Part shown: positions 52,562 through 61,696 of the stretch, piece by piece
How the letters are laid out: each line of letters opens with the position of its first letter
How positions within the stretch are numbered: the stretch's first letter is position 1
NCBI RefSeq assembly: GCF_002902385.1
Contig: NZ_PPQH01000004.1
Coordinates: 34,954-98,953, forward strand
Source: Staphylococcus intermedius NCTC 11048
GTDB taxonomy: Bacteria; Bacillota; Bacilli; Staphylococcales; Staphylococcaceae
Length of the DNA stretch: 64,000 nt
Direction of reading: 5' to 3'
Notes under the pieces: model-generated
What the model was told of the DNA's origin: nothing
Database searches by the model: none
The model's input: the letters and a program-made list of their open reading frames with translations, nothing else
Made by a program: the position numbers and the translations under genes

Positions 52562-54008
52562 CATAATCACCTTTTCTTCTTAACATTTGATTAAGTGCAA
52601 GATAACAAAGACCCGCAATAAAGAAACCTATAAACCATGATAATTGTCCGATAATACCAAGTTGTGGTATGAAGCCCAAAGATGAAACAATTACACCGAT
52701 AATCGTTGCAACATAAGCACTCATATTAAAACGCTGAACACTTTTCGAAACATCATTCATATCAAAATAGAGTTTCTCTAAGTTAATTTTTTTCTTAGCG
52801 ACAACATAGAAATGAAAAACCATAACCCCTGCGACCGGACCTAAAATAGCGCCAATCATATTTAAGAAAAGAAAAATACTATCATTATTTTCCATCATCT
52901 TCCACGGCATAATTAAGATACTGACAATCCCTGCAATAACAACACCTTTACGGTATGTAATTTTCTTAGGGAAAAGCGCACTAATTTGATAGCCGGCTGG
53001 AATAATGTTACTTGTCGCATTGGTAGAAATCGTTGTCATTAACAAAATCCCTACAGCAAATATGATCGCAATGTTACTATCCCATCGCTCAATAATGTTT
53101 AAAATATTCCATTCTTGTTTGCCATAATAAATCGAACCACCGATAAGAATACAAATACTTGAAAACGCGAATAACACATGTGCCACAACGACACCAGATA
53201 TCTGACCAATAATTTGTGCTTTCGTAGATTTTGCGCGTTGAGTAAAATCTGCAACACTCGCACCAGGTGCAGCCCATACAGCAAGCAATGAGTTAAATAC
53301 GATAAAAAAGCCTAACAATACTGGATAAGCTGTACTACCGTTTGTTGACAACTCATAATTTAAAATGTTGGAAAAACCGCCACCTGCTTTGATTCCCCAA
53401 ATTGTCATTCCACCAAAAATGATATAAATGAGTGGATTTAACACTGCTGTGAATTTGTTGAGGATTTTTCCACCGCCAAATCCAATCGCAAAATTAATGA
53501 GCCAAAAGAGCATAAATGCGATAAATCCTGATACCGTAATACCTAAAAATTTATGTCCACCGCCAATGTCAGAAAAACCAGGAAAAATTTTGTTTAATAC
53601 GATAATCAATGCAACAGAGCCGGCAAAAGTTTGTAAGCCAAACCATGCGATCCCTGCAATAACACCACGTAAAATTCCAGGTAGTTTTGCACCGATGTCA
53701 CCATAAGTTAACCGCAAATGAATCGCAAATGGAATTCCGTATTTGGAACCGGCATAGCCATTCACTGCAAGTAAAATCCCAATTAAAAATGAACTGATAA
53801 CGAGTGCAAACATGACTTGTAGCGGCGAAAGACCGAGTATTAAAAAACCACCTACAGCTGCATAGTTCGGAATATTATGCACCGCACCCATCCACAATGT
53901 GAAAAAGTTAAAGGCTGAAGTATCTCTTTGCTCAGGGCCTTTGGGCATAATATCTTTATTGTAACCACGTTGCTCATAGAATGTTGGGTCATACTGATGC
54001 AAAGCCAT
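52551..54008 (-). CDS. pucI: Allantoin permease, NCS1 family
   Basis: 485 residues, about 12 membrane segments. The N-terminus MPKGPEQRDTSAFNFFTLWMGAVHNIPNYAAVGGF is the NCS1 nucleobase/allantoin signature, followed by YGSKYGIPF-like residues in TM2-3. It imports allantoin with Na+ or H+. It is divergent from the PucR gene across a 142-base intergenic region that should hold the shared control sites, and overlaps allB. Confidence 0.9.
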   Translation of the reverse strand: MALHQYDPTFYEQRGYNKDIMPKGPEQRDTSAFNFFTLWMGAVHNIPNYAAVGGFLILGLSPLQVMFALVISSFLIGILLAVNGYAGSKYGIPFAIHLRLTYGDIGAKLPGILRGVIAGIAWFGLQTFAGSVALIIVLNKIFPGFSDIGGGHKFLGITVSGFIAFMLFWLINFAIGFGGGKILNKFTAVLNPLIYIIFGGMTIWGIKAGGGFSNILNYELSTNGSTAYPVLLGFFIVFNSLLAVWAAPGASVADFTQRAKSTKAQIIGQISGVVVAHVLFAFSSICILIGGSIYYGKQEWNILNIIERWDSNIAIIFAVGILLMTTISTNATSNIIPAGYQISALFPKKITYRKGVVIAGIVSILIMPWKMMENNDSIFLFLNMIGAILGPVAGVMVFHFYVVAKKKINLEKLYFDMNDVSKSVQRFNMSAYVATIIGVIVSSLGFIPQLGIIGQLSWFIGFFIAGLCYLALNQMLRRKGDYDEI

Positions 54009-54091
54009 GATGATCCCCCTTTTATGAAGTTTTCAAGATTGTATACAAATCTTTCAAAAATTAGTGTACTATTGAAGCAATGAATATTCTT

Positions 54092-54105
54092 TGTCACTTT
54101 TGACA
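54092..54105. promoter_or_regulatory. Inverted repeat in the pucI-pucR intergenic region
   Basis: TGTCA-CTTT-TGACA, a 5+5 inverted repeat midway between the divergent starts. It could be a PucR site or simply a -35-like TTGACA context. It does not match the Bacillus PucR box, and I found no second copy near allC. Confidence 0.3.
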
Positions 54106-54150
54106 TAAACAAATATTTTTTTAGTTATTTTATACAAAGGTGGTGTGTCC

Positions 54151-55758
54151 ATGGCAACTTTAGCGGACATTTTAAAGGTGGAACAATTTTCGGGGTTATC
54201 AGTTTTGAATGATGAGGCCGATTTAAATCGCGTTGTAGAAAGTGTTGATATTACTGAAACACCTGACGTCATGAACTATACAACAGCAAATGCGCTACTC
54301 TTAACAACAGGGATGAGTTTCCAAAATAATCAACGTGCGCTCATTGACTTTATCCGTGAACTTCATCATGTTCCTATAGCAGGGCTCGCAATCAAATTAT
54401 CTCGCTTTTTACAAAAATTAGATCAAGAAGTTATAGATTTTGCGAATGAATTGAACTTTCCATTGATTGAGATTCCTTCACATTGGAAACTCGGACCGCT
54501 TACACATCATATTTCATCCTTTATTCTTGATGAAGAAACAGAAAAACTATACTACGCTTTAGATATTCAACAAAAAATGAATCGTATGCTCATTAACGAG
54601 TATCCCGTTTCTACCATGATTCATCAAATGTCTAAAATATTGAAAGTGCCTGTCCTGTTAATCAATCCGTTTCACTTAGTTGAATCAAAAGGGGGACATT
54701 TTGAAAATGATCAGAGGGCTACACAACAAGCACTCAAGTTTTTTCACCATACGTACCTGAAGCAAGAATTAAAAAACGATCATGATTTCCAACGCGAATA
54801 TGTCGTTTTAGAGGTCCCTGCTTTCAAATATTTTCCATACTATTTGCTCATTTCAAAGGCATATACGTTAAGTTATCCTTTTAGTCATTTAGCATTAGAA
54901 CAAGCTATCAATACACTCAGCTTTGCAATTTATAAAAATAGTAAAATTCGAGCAACCGAACAACATGAAAGCAGCCAATTTTTCACTTCTTTGATGTACA
55001 GCAAAGATCCAGAACCTATTGATATGAGAATGAATCCAGAATTTTTCAGTCGTTATAACCTAAAGCATTCTAATTATTATCAAGTCATCATTTGTGGTGT
55101 CGACAAAGAAGAAGGTATCGAAAATAGTATTTATTTATCAGAACGTCATCAACTCACATTTGATTGGCTTTATAGCATGATGACAGAATTGGATAACGAT
55201 ATTAGTGTCTTTGGACTCAATGATCAAAATAAATTTGCGATTTTACTACAAAAAAGACACACATACTATTTAGACTATTGTCGATTTTTACAAAAGGAAT
55301 ATCAAAAGCACTTTGACAGTACGATTTCGTTTGGTATTGGTCACGAGGTCACAGACTTCAAACAAATCCCGATGTCTTTTGTAGAAGCCAATGACATTTA
55401 TGATACGTACGTTGAAAAAGAGGAAAAAGAGTTTTTGAACACATATAAATCAAAAAATGTTGAAGAACTACTCCAACTGGTACCTACTGATAAGTTACGT
55501 CCATTTGTCACATATACTTTAGGTCCATTAGCCTATCCAGACAACCCTAAAGATCAAGAATTGAAAAAAACATTGAAAACATTTGTAGAACATCAATGCG
55601 ACATTACACAGACGGCTAATATTTTGTTTATTCATCGGAATACGGTTAAATACCGCATCAAAAAATGTGAAGAATTGCTGAATATGGATGTCACACACCC
55701 TAAAAATTCATTAGATATCCGCATTGCTATTTACACATCTGAACATATCGCTATGTAA
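54151..55758 (+). CDS. pucR: PucR-family activator of purine/allantoin catabolism
   Basis: About 535 residues from the ATG at 54151, with AAGGTGG 7 bases upstream. The N-terminal PucR domain (about 1-120: LADILKVEQFSGLSVLNDEADLNR) binds the ligand; a central GGDEF-like region and a C-terminal PucR HTH (HQCDITQTANILFIHRNTVKYRIKKCEELL) follow. By analogy with Bacillus it senses allantoin or allantoate and activates pucI-allB, allC-allK and perhaps the MFS gene downstream. Transcribed divergently from pucI. Confidence 0.88.
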   Translation: MATLADILKVEQFSGLSVLNDEADLNRVVESVDITETPDVMNYTTANALLLTTGMSFQNNQRALIDFIRELHHVPIAGLAIKLSRFLQKLDQEVIDFANELNFPLIEIPSHWKLGPLTHHISSFILDEETEKLYYALDIQQKMNRMLINEYPVSTMIHQMSKILKVPVLLINPFHLVESKGGHFENDQRATQQALKFFHHTYLKQELKNDHDFQREYVVLEVPAFKYFPYYLLISKAYTLSYPFSHLALEQAINTLSFAIYKNSKIRATEQHESSQFFTSLMYSKDPEPIDMRMNPEFFSRYNLKHSNYYQVIICGVDKEEGIENSIYLSERHQLTFDWLYSMMTELDNDISVFGLNDQNKFAILLQKRHTYYLDYCRFLQKEYQKHFDSTISFGIGHEVTDFKQIPMSFVEANDIYDTYVEKEEKEFLNTYKSKNVEELLQLVPTDKLRPFVTYTLGPLAYPDNPKDQELKKTLKTFVEHQCDITQTANILFIHRNTVKYRIKKCEELLNMDVTHPKNSLDIRIAIYTSEHIAM

Positions 55759-55867
55759 AATTTGTTAAATGTTACAAAAAAAGACGTGTTTTTTATAGAT
55801 TTCACCAATTATTCCCTCTCTAGATACGCGTAAACTAGAAATAAAGAAAAATCAGGAGGGAATCATT

Positions 55868-57109
55868 ATGAACAAACAGGTGACGGACGCGAACTATTAT
55901 AAAAAGATTATTATAGCGCTTGTCCTTGGTTGGATTGCAATATGGATTTATCGTACTGTTTTGACGCCGATTTATCCGCAAATCCAAAGCGATCTCGGCA
56001 ATGTAAGCGACTCTCAGATTGGGCTCGTCGCAAGTGTATATTTCTTTGCTTATACTGGTATGCAAATTCCATCGGGCGCACTTGTCGATAAATTCGGCCA
56101 AAAGCGCGTGTTGATTCCAGCATTCTTAGGATTTGCGATTGCAGCCTTTATCATCGGAACTGCACATACACTGACTCAAGTTTATTTAGGGGCATTAGTT
56201 GCGGGGATTTCTACCGGTTCTTATTATGGTGCTGCTTTTTCACTTTCAGCCAAATACACACCGAAAGATAAAAAGAGCTTCTCTAACGCCATCATTAACA
56301 GTGGCTCAGCTTTAGGGATGATTATCGGATTAGTAGGCTCATCCGTGTTAGTAGGCGGACTGAATATCCAATGGAACTATATGCTCTTTATGACTGGCAT
56401 TGTTATTTTAGCAGTTACAGTTGTCTTTATTCTCTTTATTAAAAACGACAAAGCGCAAACGATGCCACAACAAGTCAAAGCACACCCTACTACTGTTTCG
56501 ACATCAACACAGCATACAAACTTGTTTGCACCAAAGCAACTCGTCATCTATTTCGTCTATTTCGCGACATGTTACGGATACTACATGATTGTGACTTGGT
56601 TACCATCATTCTTAGTTGCCGAAAAAAACTTTGAGCAATCGTCTGTTGGTTATGTCGCAGCGATTGTCGCTATTACAGCTGTCCCAGGGGCACTACTCTT
56701 TTCAAAATACATTGATAAAAATGCACATCAACGACTAAATTTGATTGTGATTTTGCTTTTTGCAGCTGCTATTACAATTAGCTTAACAGTTTTCTCACCT
56801 ACACCGATTGTACTCTATATCGCACTCATTCTTTATGGCTTACTCGGTAAATTAGCGATTGACCCTGTGCTCATTACGTACGTGTCTGATTCAGTGAAAG
56901 AAGATGTTGTTGCAAAAGCACTTGGCATGTTTAACTTTTTCGGCATGTCTTCTTCTGTCGTTGCACCTTGGTTAACTGGACTCATTGGAGATATGACAGG
57001 TTCAAAAGTGATTGCTTTTTACATTTCAGCTATTTTATTAGTGATTGCTGCACTCCTCTTTATCGGTGTAGTCATGCTACGTAAAGATGAGCAACCACAT
57101 GCAGAATAA
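55868..57109 (+). CDS. MFS transporter next to pucR
   Basis: 413 residues, 12 membrane segments. The N-terminal half RTVLTPIYPQIQSDLGNVSDSQIGLVASVYFFAYTGMQIPSGALVDKFGQKR is the anion:cation symporter (ACS) type MFS signature. AGGAGG precedes the ATG. It lies 109 bases after pucR. A role in moving ureides, oxamate, glyoxylate or another allantoin product is plausible, but the family carries many organic anions. Confidence 0.82.
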   Translation: MNKQVTDANYYKKIIIALVLGWIAIWIYRTVLTPIYPQIQSDLGNVSDSQIGLVASVYFFAYTGMQIPSGALVDKFGQKRVLIPAFLGFAIAAFIIGTAHTLTQVYLGALVAGISTGSYYGAAFSLSAKYTPKDKKSFSNAIINSGSALGMIIGLVGSSVLVGGLNIQWNYMLFMTGIVILAVTVVFILFIKNDKAQTMPQQVKAHPTTVSTSTQHTNLFAPKQLVIYFVYFATCYGYYMIVTWLPSFLVAEKNFEQSSVGYVAAIVAITAVPGALLFSKYIDKNAHQRLNLIVILLFAAAITISLTVFSPTPIVLYIALILYGLLGKLAIDPVLITYVSDSVKEDVVAKALGMFNFFGMSSSVVAPWLTGLIGDMTGSKVIAFYISAILLVIAALLFIGVVMLRKDEQPHAE

Positions 57110-57111
57110 TG

Positions 57112-57151
57112 AAAAAAACGAGCAGTTGCCCCCACAGCTGCTCGTTTTTTC
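57112..57151. terminator. Bidirectional terminator between the MFS and methyltransferase genes
   Basis: Arms AAAAAACGAGCAG / CTGCTCGTTTTTT around a 12-base loop, with T-runs on both strands. Confidence 0.92.
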
Positions 57152-57165
57152 ATTCAATAGTTAGA

Positions 57166-57897
57166 TCATTTCCGTCCATAGACACCATAAGCCATGTCAC
57201 GTATAAATGCCGCATCATGACTCTTGGCTTCTTGCTGCATCTGTTGTTTCCATGCTTCCAGTGAAAATTCTTCGCTCACCACGCCATGTTTTCGCATCCG
57301 TGGTAACATCATTTCCGTCAACCATTGTAAATCGTTGTTGTCAGACGTTTGAATCATCGCTTCTGCATTCACATGAATCTCGGTCATACCTGTTTGTAGA
57401 AATAAGTTATACAATTTCTGTCCAATATGAATATCGCCACCTTCTTGTTGAACCGTTGACCACACACGTTGAATGGCTTGTTGATGTTCCGGTAACGCCG
57501 CCGCGCCAACACCGCCATTAATCGCATCACTTTCTTGAAAACACATGATGCCTTGAGGTTTTAAGTGTTCTTTCAATATTGCCAAACTTTGAGGAACATC
57601 CGGTAAATACATCAGAATTCTTCGTCCCACAATCACATCGAACTGTCCGAGTGATGCAGATAACTGATAAAGGTCCGCATTCAAAAATTGCACGTTCGCT
57701 GACTCGTTTTCTTTTTCCGCAATATTAAGCAGGTCCTGATTCATATCTACACCGATGACCTCACCTGTATCACCCACGAGTTTTGCAACAAGCTGTGTCA
57801 CTTCACCTGTCGCACAACCTACATCCAACACACGCATCCCCGCTTCAATACCCACATTTTCAAGCAATCTCTTTATAAAATCATTTCGACCTTGCAT
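57166..57897 (-). CDS. SAM-dependent methyltransferase, class I
   Basis: 243 residues. SAM-binding motif I VLDVGCATGEVTQL (about residue 20), IGVDMN for motif II and VQFLNADLYQL for the post-motif. The C-terminal part carries ALPEHQQAIQRVWSTVQQEGGD and no DNA-methylase motif, so a small-molecule methylase is more likely than a modification enzyme. GGAGG lies 7 bases before the ATG. A 15-bp palindrome sits upstream at 57932. A deleted second copy of this gene lies at 61415-61603 on the other side of the helicase. Confidence 0.85.
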   Translation of the reverse strand: MQGRNDFIKRLLENVGIEAGMRVLDVGCATGEVTQLVAKLVGDTGEVIGVDMNQDLLNIAEKENESANVQFLNADLYQLSASLGQFDVIVGRRILMYLPDVPQSLAILKEHLKPQGIMCFQESDAINGGVGAAALPEHQQAIQRVWSTVQQEGGDIHIGQKLYNLFLQTGMTEIHVNAEAMIQTSDNNDLQWLTEMMLPRMRKHGVVSEEFSLEAWKQQMQQEAKSHDAAFIRDMAYGVYGRK

Positions 57898-57931
57898 GAC
57901 ACGACCTCCTCTTTAATACAACATCGATTGT

Positions 57932-57946
57932 ACTGTATGATACAGT
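57932..57946. promoter_or_regulatory. Perfect palindrome upstream of the methyltransferase
   Basis: ACTGTAT-G-ATACAGT, 7+7 with a single central base, about 35 bases before the start codon. It resembles operators of TetR- or MarR-type repressors. No such regulator gene lies next to it. Confidence 0.55.
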
Positions 57947-58054
57947 CATTTTCGAGTTTTGTGATTAGACGATGCTGTATGGAGCGTGAATGGGTGTTTT
58001 CTCACTTAAAGTCCGCACAATTTGATCAACTTTTCTTAATCATAAAAGAACATC

Positions 58055-58093
58055 AATAAACAGTCGTAACACTTGAAGCTACGACTGTTTATT
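58055..58093. terminator. Terminator after the helicase, copy 1 of a duplicated hairpin
   Basis: Arms AATAAACAGTCGTA / TACGACTGTTTATT, 14-bp perfect stem. The same arms occur at 61658-61696 after cas6, so this hairpin is part of the duplication that brackets the helicase. Confidence 0.85.
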
Positions 58094-58100
58094 TCATTGC

Positions 58101-61100
58101 TTATGCATTTTTCTCTTCATCGATTGTCTTATAATATTCAAATTCACTGATACGCGTTTTATCCCCGACAATAATAAATTCCTTCTTTGCACGTGTTACA
58201 GCCACATTGATTAAATTTGGTTTTTGACATGACCATTTAATTGCACCATTTTGTGTTTCGTCTGTACCTGTCACAAAATACACTTTAGCTGCTTCTTTAC
58301 CTTGAAAAGTATGCACTGTTCCAATTGATGCCGTTAACCATTCTGAAACACCTATCTCTTTAGGGATTTGCATAGCTAATTTGATTCGAGCTAATTTAAT
58401 CACTTCATTTTTTACTTGAGTAAATGGTGATATTACAAAAACACTCGGTGGATTTTGGCTTTTCTTTAATGCTTCTTCCCAATCTTGACACAGAGCAGAA
58501 ACGACTGCTTCCCCTTGCGCTTTGACATATTGCTTTGGATTCGCTTTTCCTTTAACATCTAACCATGATACTTTGCCTATCACACCTTTTTGTTCATTGT
58601 TTTTAATATACTGAGGTAGCACCATTTTTTCTTCATATGCTATCTTATTACAGATTGTAAACATAGGATTCAAACACCTTCTATGTACCCATAACGGTAT
58701 ACCTATCCATTGTTTATGACTTTGGGTCTCTTTCCAATAACCATAACGATTGGCATAATCAGAAAGTGTCTGTACAGAAGCCTCTACACTTACAAGTCTT
58801 TCAGGCACATCATAAGCTTTTCTCACTAAATCAACTAAATTTTTGTCGAGCGTAACTACCGGTTCAATTTGTATTGGATCTCCTACTGCTACAATATGTC
58901 TTGAACGTTGAATTGCACCTACTGCTGCTTGAGGAACAGCTTGACCCGCCTCGTCGATAAAAAGATAGTCGATAAAATCTTTAGGCATCGTTTGATACAT
59001 CATTCTAAAACTCGCAAAGGTAGTACTAATCACAGGGAAAACAAGATGGATCACATTCCATGCATTTTCTACTTTACTAGGTGATGTCACCATATATTCA
59101 AAACGCCTTTGAAAATCATAAAGACCGGATTGAATTTGTTTGGCATTACCTACTAAAATCAACTTATGTAACACCATCGCATTTAAAAACAACATGCCCC
59201 GATGAAATTGTAGTTCATCAGAAGTCCATAAAACTTTTTCTTGTCTTGCTTGATATGCCTCATTGGTATCTTCCCAAAAATCATCACTTGGCATATGAAT
59301 ATCGGGATGTTCTTCTAGAAATGTCGAATAAGCCTCTCTAGATAATTCATAACCTTTCAATCGTGCTTCAACTTGATTTTTTTCTTCCTGTAGACTTTCA
59401 AACAACTGTTTGGATTCATTTATAGCTTCATCTATAGCTGCTTTTTGCTTATTCAACGCAACCTTTTTCATCAATAGTGCTTCAATTTCAGTTCGATAGG
59501 CTTCAACTTTTTCATTACCAGAAAATCTATTTTTAACCTTTTCCATTAAAGACATGTTTGATTTCATCGCTTGAATCAACTGTTCGATATCCGCTTTATC
59601 ACTTTCTATCTTCTCAATCTGTTTAACGATAGCTATTCTATCATTTTCAAGATTTTCAACACTTTCAAATTGATTGATTTTTGTCTGATATTCATCTCGT
59701 AAATGAATATCATTTTGACATTGCTGGGCTTGCTGTTGCATATTTTTATAAAGCTGGACACCTTGCGAAATTTCTTCTTTCAATAATTTCACTTGTGCTA
59801 ATGTTTTTTCGAAGTTTGCTTTAGCTGCTTTCCACTCTTTATTTATTTCAGTCGTATTCAAAGTTTCAATTAACAACTTATTCAACGGTTGACTTTCACT
59901 ATCTGACAGCATTTGTGCCATTACTTTATCAATATTTGCCTTTTTACCAAATACACCTGAAAACAATCCCCAAGCTGGTTCTCCTATCAACCTTTCAGCT
60001 ATGTCCTTAAACAATACTAATTGCTGAGCTGTATTTTGATATGCTGCTTCATAATGAGGAAATTGTGTATTTTCTCCATTCCTTATGATTTCAGACAGTT
60101 TTGGCAAATCTTTAGAAATATTTTCGACAGCTCCGTTGTTACTTGAAGCCACAACCATTTTGAACAATGTATGTTGATGATTCAGAAAAGCCGTCGCATA
60201 TTGGTCAGTTTCATGAATTTTCTTATATACAAAAGCATCAGTAGGACGTGATAATTCAGCAAAGGTTTTCGCTCTTTCAACAATATAATGTGCAAAAATA
60301 TCTTTAAGTAATGTCGTTTTACCCGTACCAGGTGGACCATTCACGGAACTGACTTGATTGACATTACTTGTAATTTGATTGACAGCTACTTGCTGCATCA
60401 ATGACAGCCTATGTTCAACTAGAGACGGCCACCGACCATCAGGATAATTTTGAGGTTCTAAATAGTGTTCAATCAACGCTCTATTTTCATCAATAACATT
60501 TCTATCGTTATCATTTATACCATGGATATACTGCTTTAACGTCTCATTCGGATTGTTTTTCGCCATTTCCAAGTCTGAAATATAGAAACTATTCAAATCA
60601 TTATTCTGTTTGTCATTTTCGATGTGATGTATTGCAACCGCATGATTGAAATATCCTGATCGTTCGGATACTAAAACTTCAAAAAAATGACGATATAATT
60701 CATCTAACTGTATTATCTTTTCCTTATCTAATGGATTGTTGCCAAGTACTTCTTCACATTTATGTTTAAATTTTTCGAAATGATCATAATATATTGCTTC
60801 AATATCTGCGCCTTTATTTTGTTTAATTTGTGCAAGTGCGCTCATCAACATCGGCACATGCAATGTTTCAATAAGTACGTTTCCTTTATCATCTACCATA
60901 AATGTATAACCATAACAGTCTGTTTGATCGACGTTATACACTTCTTCATCATTGAACATACTGCGCAATAACTTTTCAACTTCTCCAAATTTAAAATTAA
61001 ATCGATACATTTGAAACTGGATTTTACTTTTGCGTTTCAAGTCTTCTTTTAATTGAAACCTTTGATCTTCCCATATCGTATAATATGAAGTGAAATCGTG

Positions 61101-61232
61101 TACTTTCTTTTGTTGTTCATTTTGTATAAAAATCTCTTTATTTAAATACGCTTTGACATCTTCAATGGTGCCCGGTTGTAATGTTTCTAACAATGACCAA
61201 GCTGACAGTGTATTTCTCACTAATTCCCCCAT
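58101..61232 (-). CDS. Large SF1 (UPF1/DNA2-like) helicase beside the type III-A locus
   Basis: 1043 residues. An N-terminal region of about 290 residues has no domain I recognise. Walker A is NGPPGTGKTTLLK (about 298-310), motif Ia VVASSNNGAVENI (360-372), then a long charged helical region at about 465-635 likely to form a coiled-coil insert. Motif II is FIDEAG (758-763), motif III GDPIQIEP (784-791), motif V TVHTFQGKEA and motif VI INVAVTRAKKEF (about 1008-1019). It should unwind DNA or RNA with ATP. No nuclease or PLD domain is visible, unlike Mokosh-type helicases. GGAGG precedes the ATG. It stands between two copies of a methyltransferase 5' end, next to cas6, hence likely acquired and perhaps a defence gene. 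Confidence 0.85.
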   Translation of the reverse strand: MGELVRNTLSAWSLLETLQPGTIEDVKAYLNKEIFIQNEQQKKVHDFTSYYTIWEDQRFQLKEDLKRKSKIQFQMYRFNFKFGEVEKLLRSMFNDEEVYNVDQTDCYGYTFMVDDKGNVLIETLHVPMLMSALAQIKQNKGADIEAIYYDHFEKFKHKCEEVLGNNPLDKEKIIQLDELYRHFFEVLVSERSGYFNHAVAIHHIENDKQNNDLNSFYISDLEMAKNNPNETLKQYIHGINDNDRNVIDENRALIEHYLEPQNYPDGRWPSLVEHRLSLMQQVAVNQITSNVNQVSSVNGPPGTGKTTLLKDIFAHYIVERAKTFAELSRPTDAFVYKKIHETDQYATAFLNHQHTLFKMVVASSNNGAVENISKDLPKLSEIIRNGENTQFPHYEAAYQNTAQQLVLFKDIAERLIGEPAWGLFSGVFGKKANIDKVMAQMLSDSESQPLNKLLIETLNTTEINKEWKAAKANFEKTLAQVKLLKEEISQGVQLYKNMQQQAQQCQNDIHLRDEYQTKINQFESVENLENDRIAIVKQIEKIESDKADIEQLIQAMKSNMSLMEKVKNRFSGNEKVEAYRTEIEALLMKKVALNKQKAAIDEAINESKQLFESLQEEKNQVEARLKGYELSREAYSTFLEEHPDIHMPSDDFWEDTNEAYQARQEKVLWTSDELQFHRGMLFLNAMVLHKLILVGNAKQIQSGLYDFQRRFEYMVTSPSKVENAWNVIHLVFPVISTTFASFRMMYQTMPKDFIDYLFIDEAGQAVPQAAVGAIQRSRHIVAVGDPIQIEPVVTLDKNLVDLVRKAYDVPERLVSVEASVQTLSDYANRYGYWKETQSHKQWIGIPLWVHRRCLNPMFTICNKIAYEEKMVLPQYIKNNEQKGVIGKVSWLDVKGKANPKQYVKAQGEAVVSALCQDWEEALKKSQNPPSVFVISPFTQVKNEVIKLARIKLAMQIPKEIGVSEWLTASIGTVHTFQGKEAAKVYFVTGTDETQNGAIKWSCQKPNLINVAVTRAKKEFIIVGDKTRISEFEYYKTIDEEKNA

Positions 61233-61414
61233 TAGAAAACCTCCAGAATTGTCTTAATATTCATTTATATTTTATCAATAATTCTGTATGTTTTATACTT
61301 TTTATTGAAATCAGTTTAATCTATGACACAGCGTCAACACTTTATATTATTTCTGTATCTGCCACAGTTTTACCTGTGACGCCTCCACATATTACTTATG
61401 ACCTTATCATTGTT
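61233..61414. other. Upstream region of the helicase
   Basis: About 180 AT-rich bases holding the helicase ribosome site (GGAGGTTTTCTAATG) and its presumed promoter. No CRISPR repeats and no supported frame. Confidence 0.5.
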
Positions 61415-61603
61415 AATTCTTCACTCACCACGTCATGTTTTTCCATACAGAGTAACATCCATTTCGTCAACCATTGTAGATCATTATTGTTAGACGTTTG
61501 AATCATCACTTCCACTCGCACAACCTACATCTAACACACGCATTACCACTTCAATGCCCGCACTTTCAAGTAATCTCTCTATAAAATCATTACGCCCTTG
61601 CAT
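61415..61603 (-). pseudogene. Internally deleted copy of the methyltransferase gene
   Basis: The first 30 or so codons (MQGRNDFIERLLESAGIE ... VLDVGCASG) align with the start of the gene at 57166-57897, including its ribosome site. Then about 435 bases are missing, and the sequence resumes at the segment matching SDNNDLQWL ... KHGVVSEE. Translation stops soon after the junction (SGSDDSNV then stop). The junction lies in CACTTC, present at both ends of the deleted part in the intact gene, so short-homology recombination is likely. Base identity by eye is high (roughly 80% or more), so the duplication is not ancient. Confidence 0.85.
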
Positions 61604-61657
61604 GACACGACCTCCTTCTTACTTCGTTATTCTATTGGATTCATAGCGAAATGCATA

Positions 61658-61696
61658 AATAAACAGTCGTATCTCTATATGTTACGACTGTTTATT
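61658..61696. terminator. Terminator after cas6, copy 2 of the duplicated hairpin
   Basis: Arms AATAAACAGTCGTA / TACGACTGTTTATT. The stem begins inside the last codons of cas6. It ends the type III-A operon on the minus strand. Confidence 0.85.

Noticed and set aside
53089..53284. Overlapping minus-strand frames inside pucI
   Set aside because: Shadows of the pucI frame, rich in Cys/Trp/Arg, with no ribosome site.
54092..54105. A firm PucR operator call
   Set aside because: The TGTCA-N4-TGACA repeat is short, differs from the Bacillus PucR box, and no second copy was found near allC or the MFS gene. Kept only as a low-confidence site.
57166..57897. Methyltransferase as a DNA modification enzyme of a restriction or BREX-type system with the helicase
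   Set aside because: It lacks the NPPY/DPPY-type or PCQ motifs of DNA methylases and looks like a small-molecule methylase. Its adjacency is explained by the duplication.
58101..61232. Helicase as a Mokosh-type defence protein
   Set aside because: Mokosh proteins combine an RNA helicase with a PLD nuclease; no HxK-type PLD motif is visible in this protein or its neighbours.
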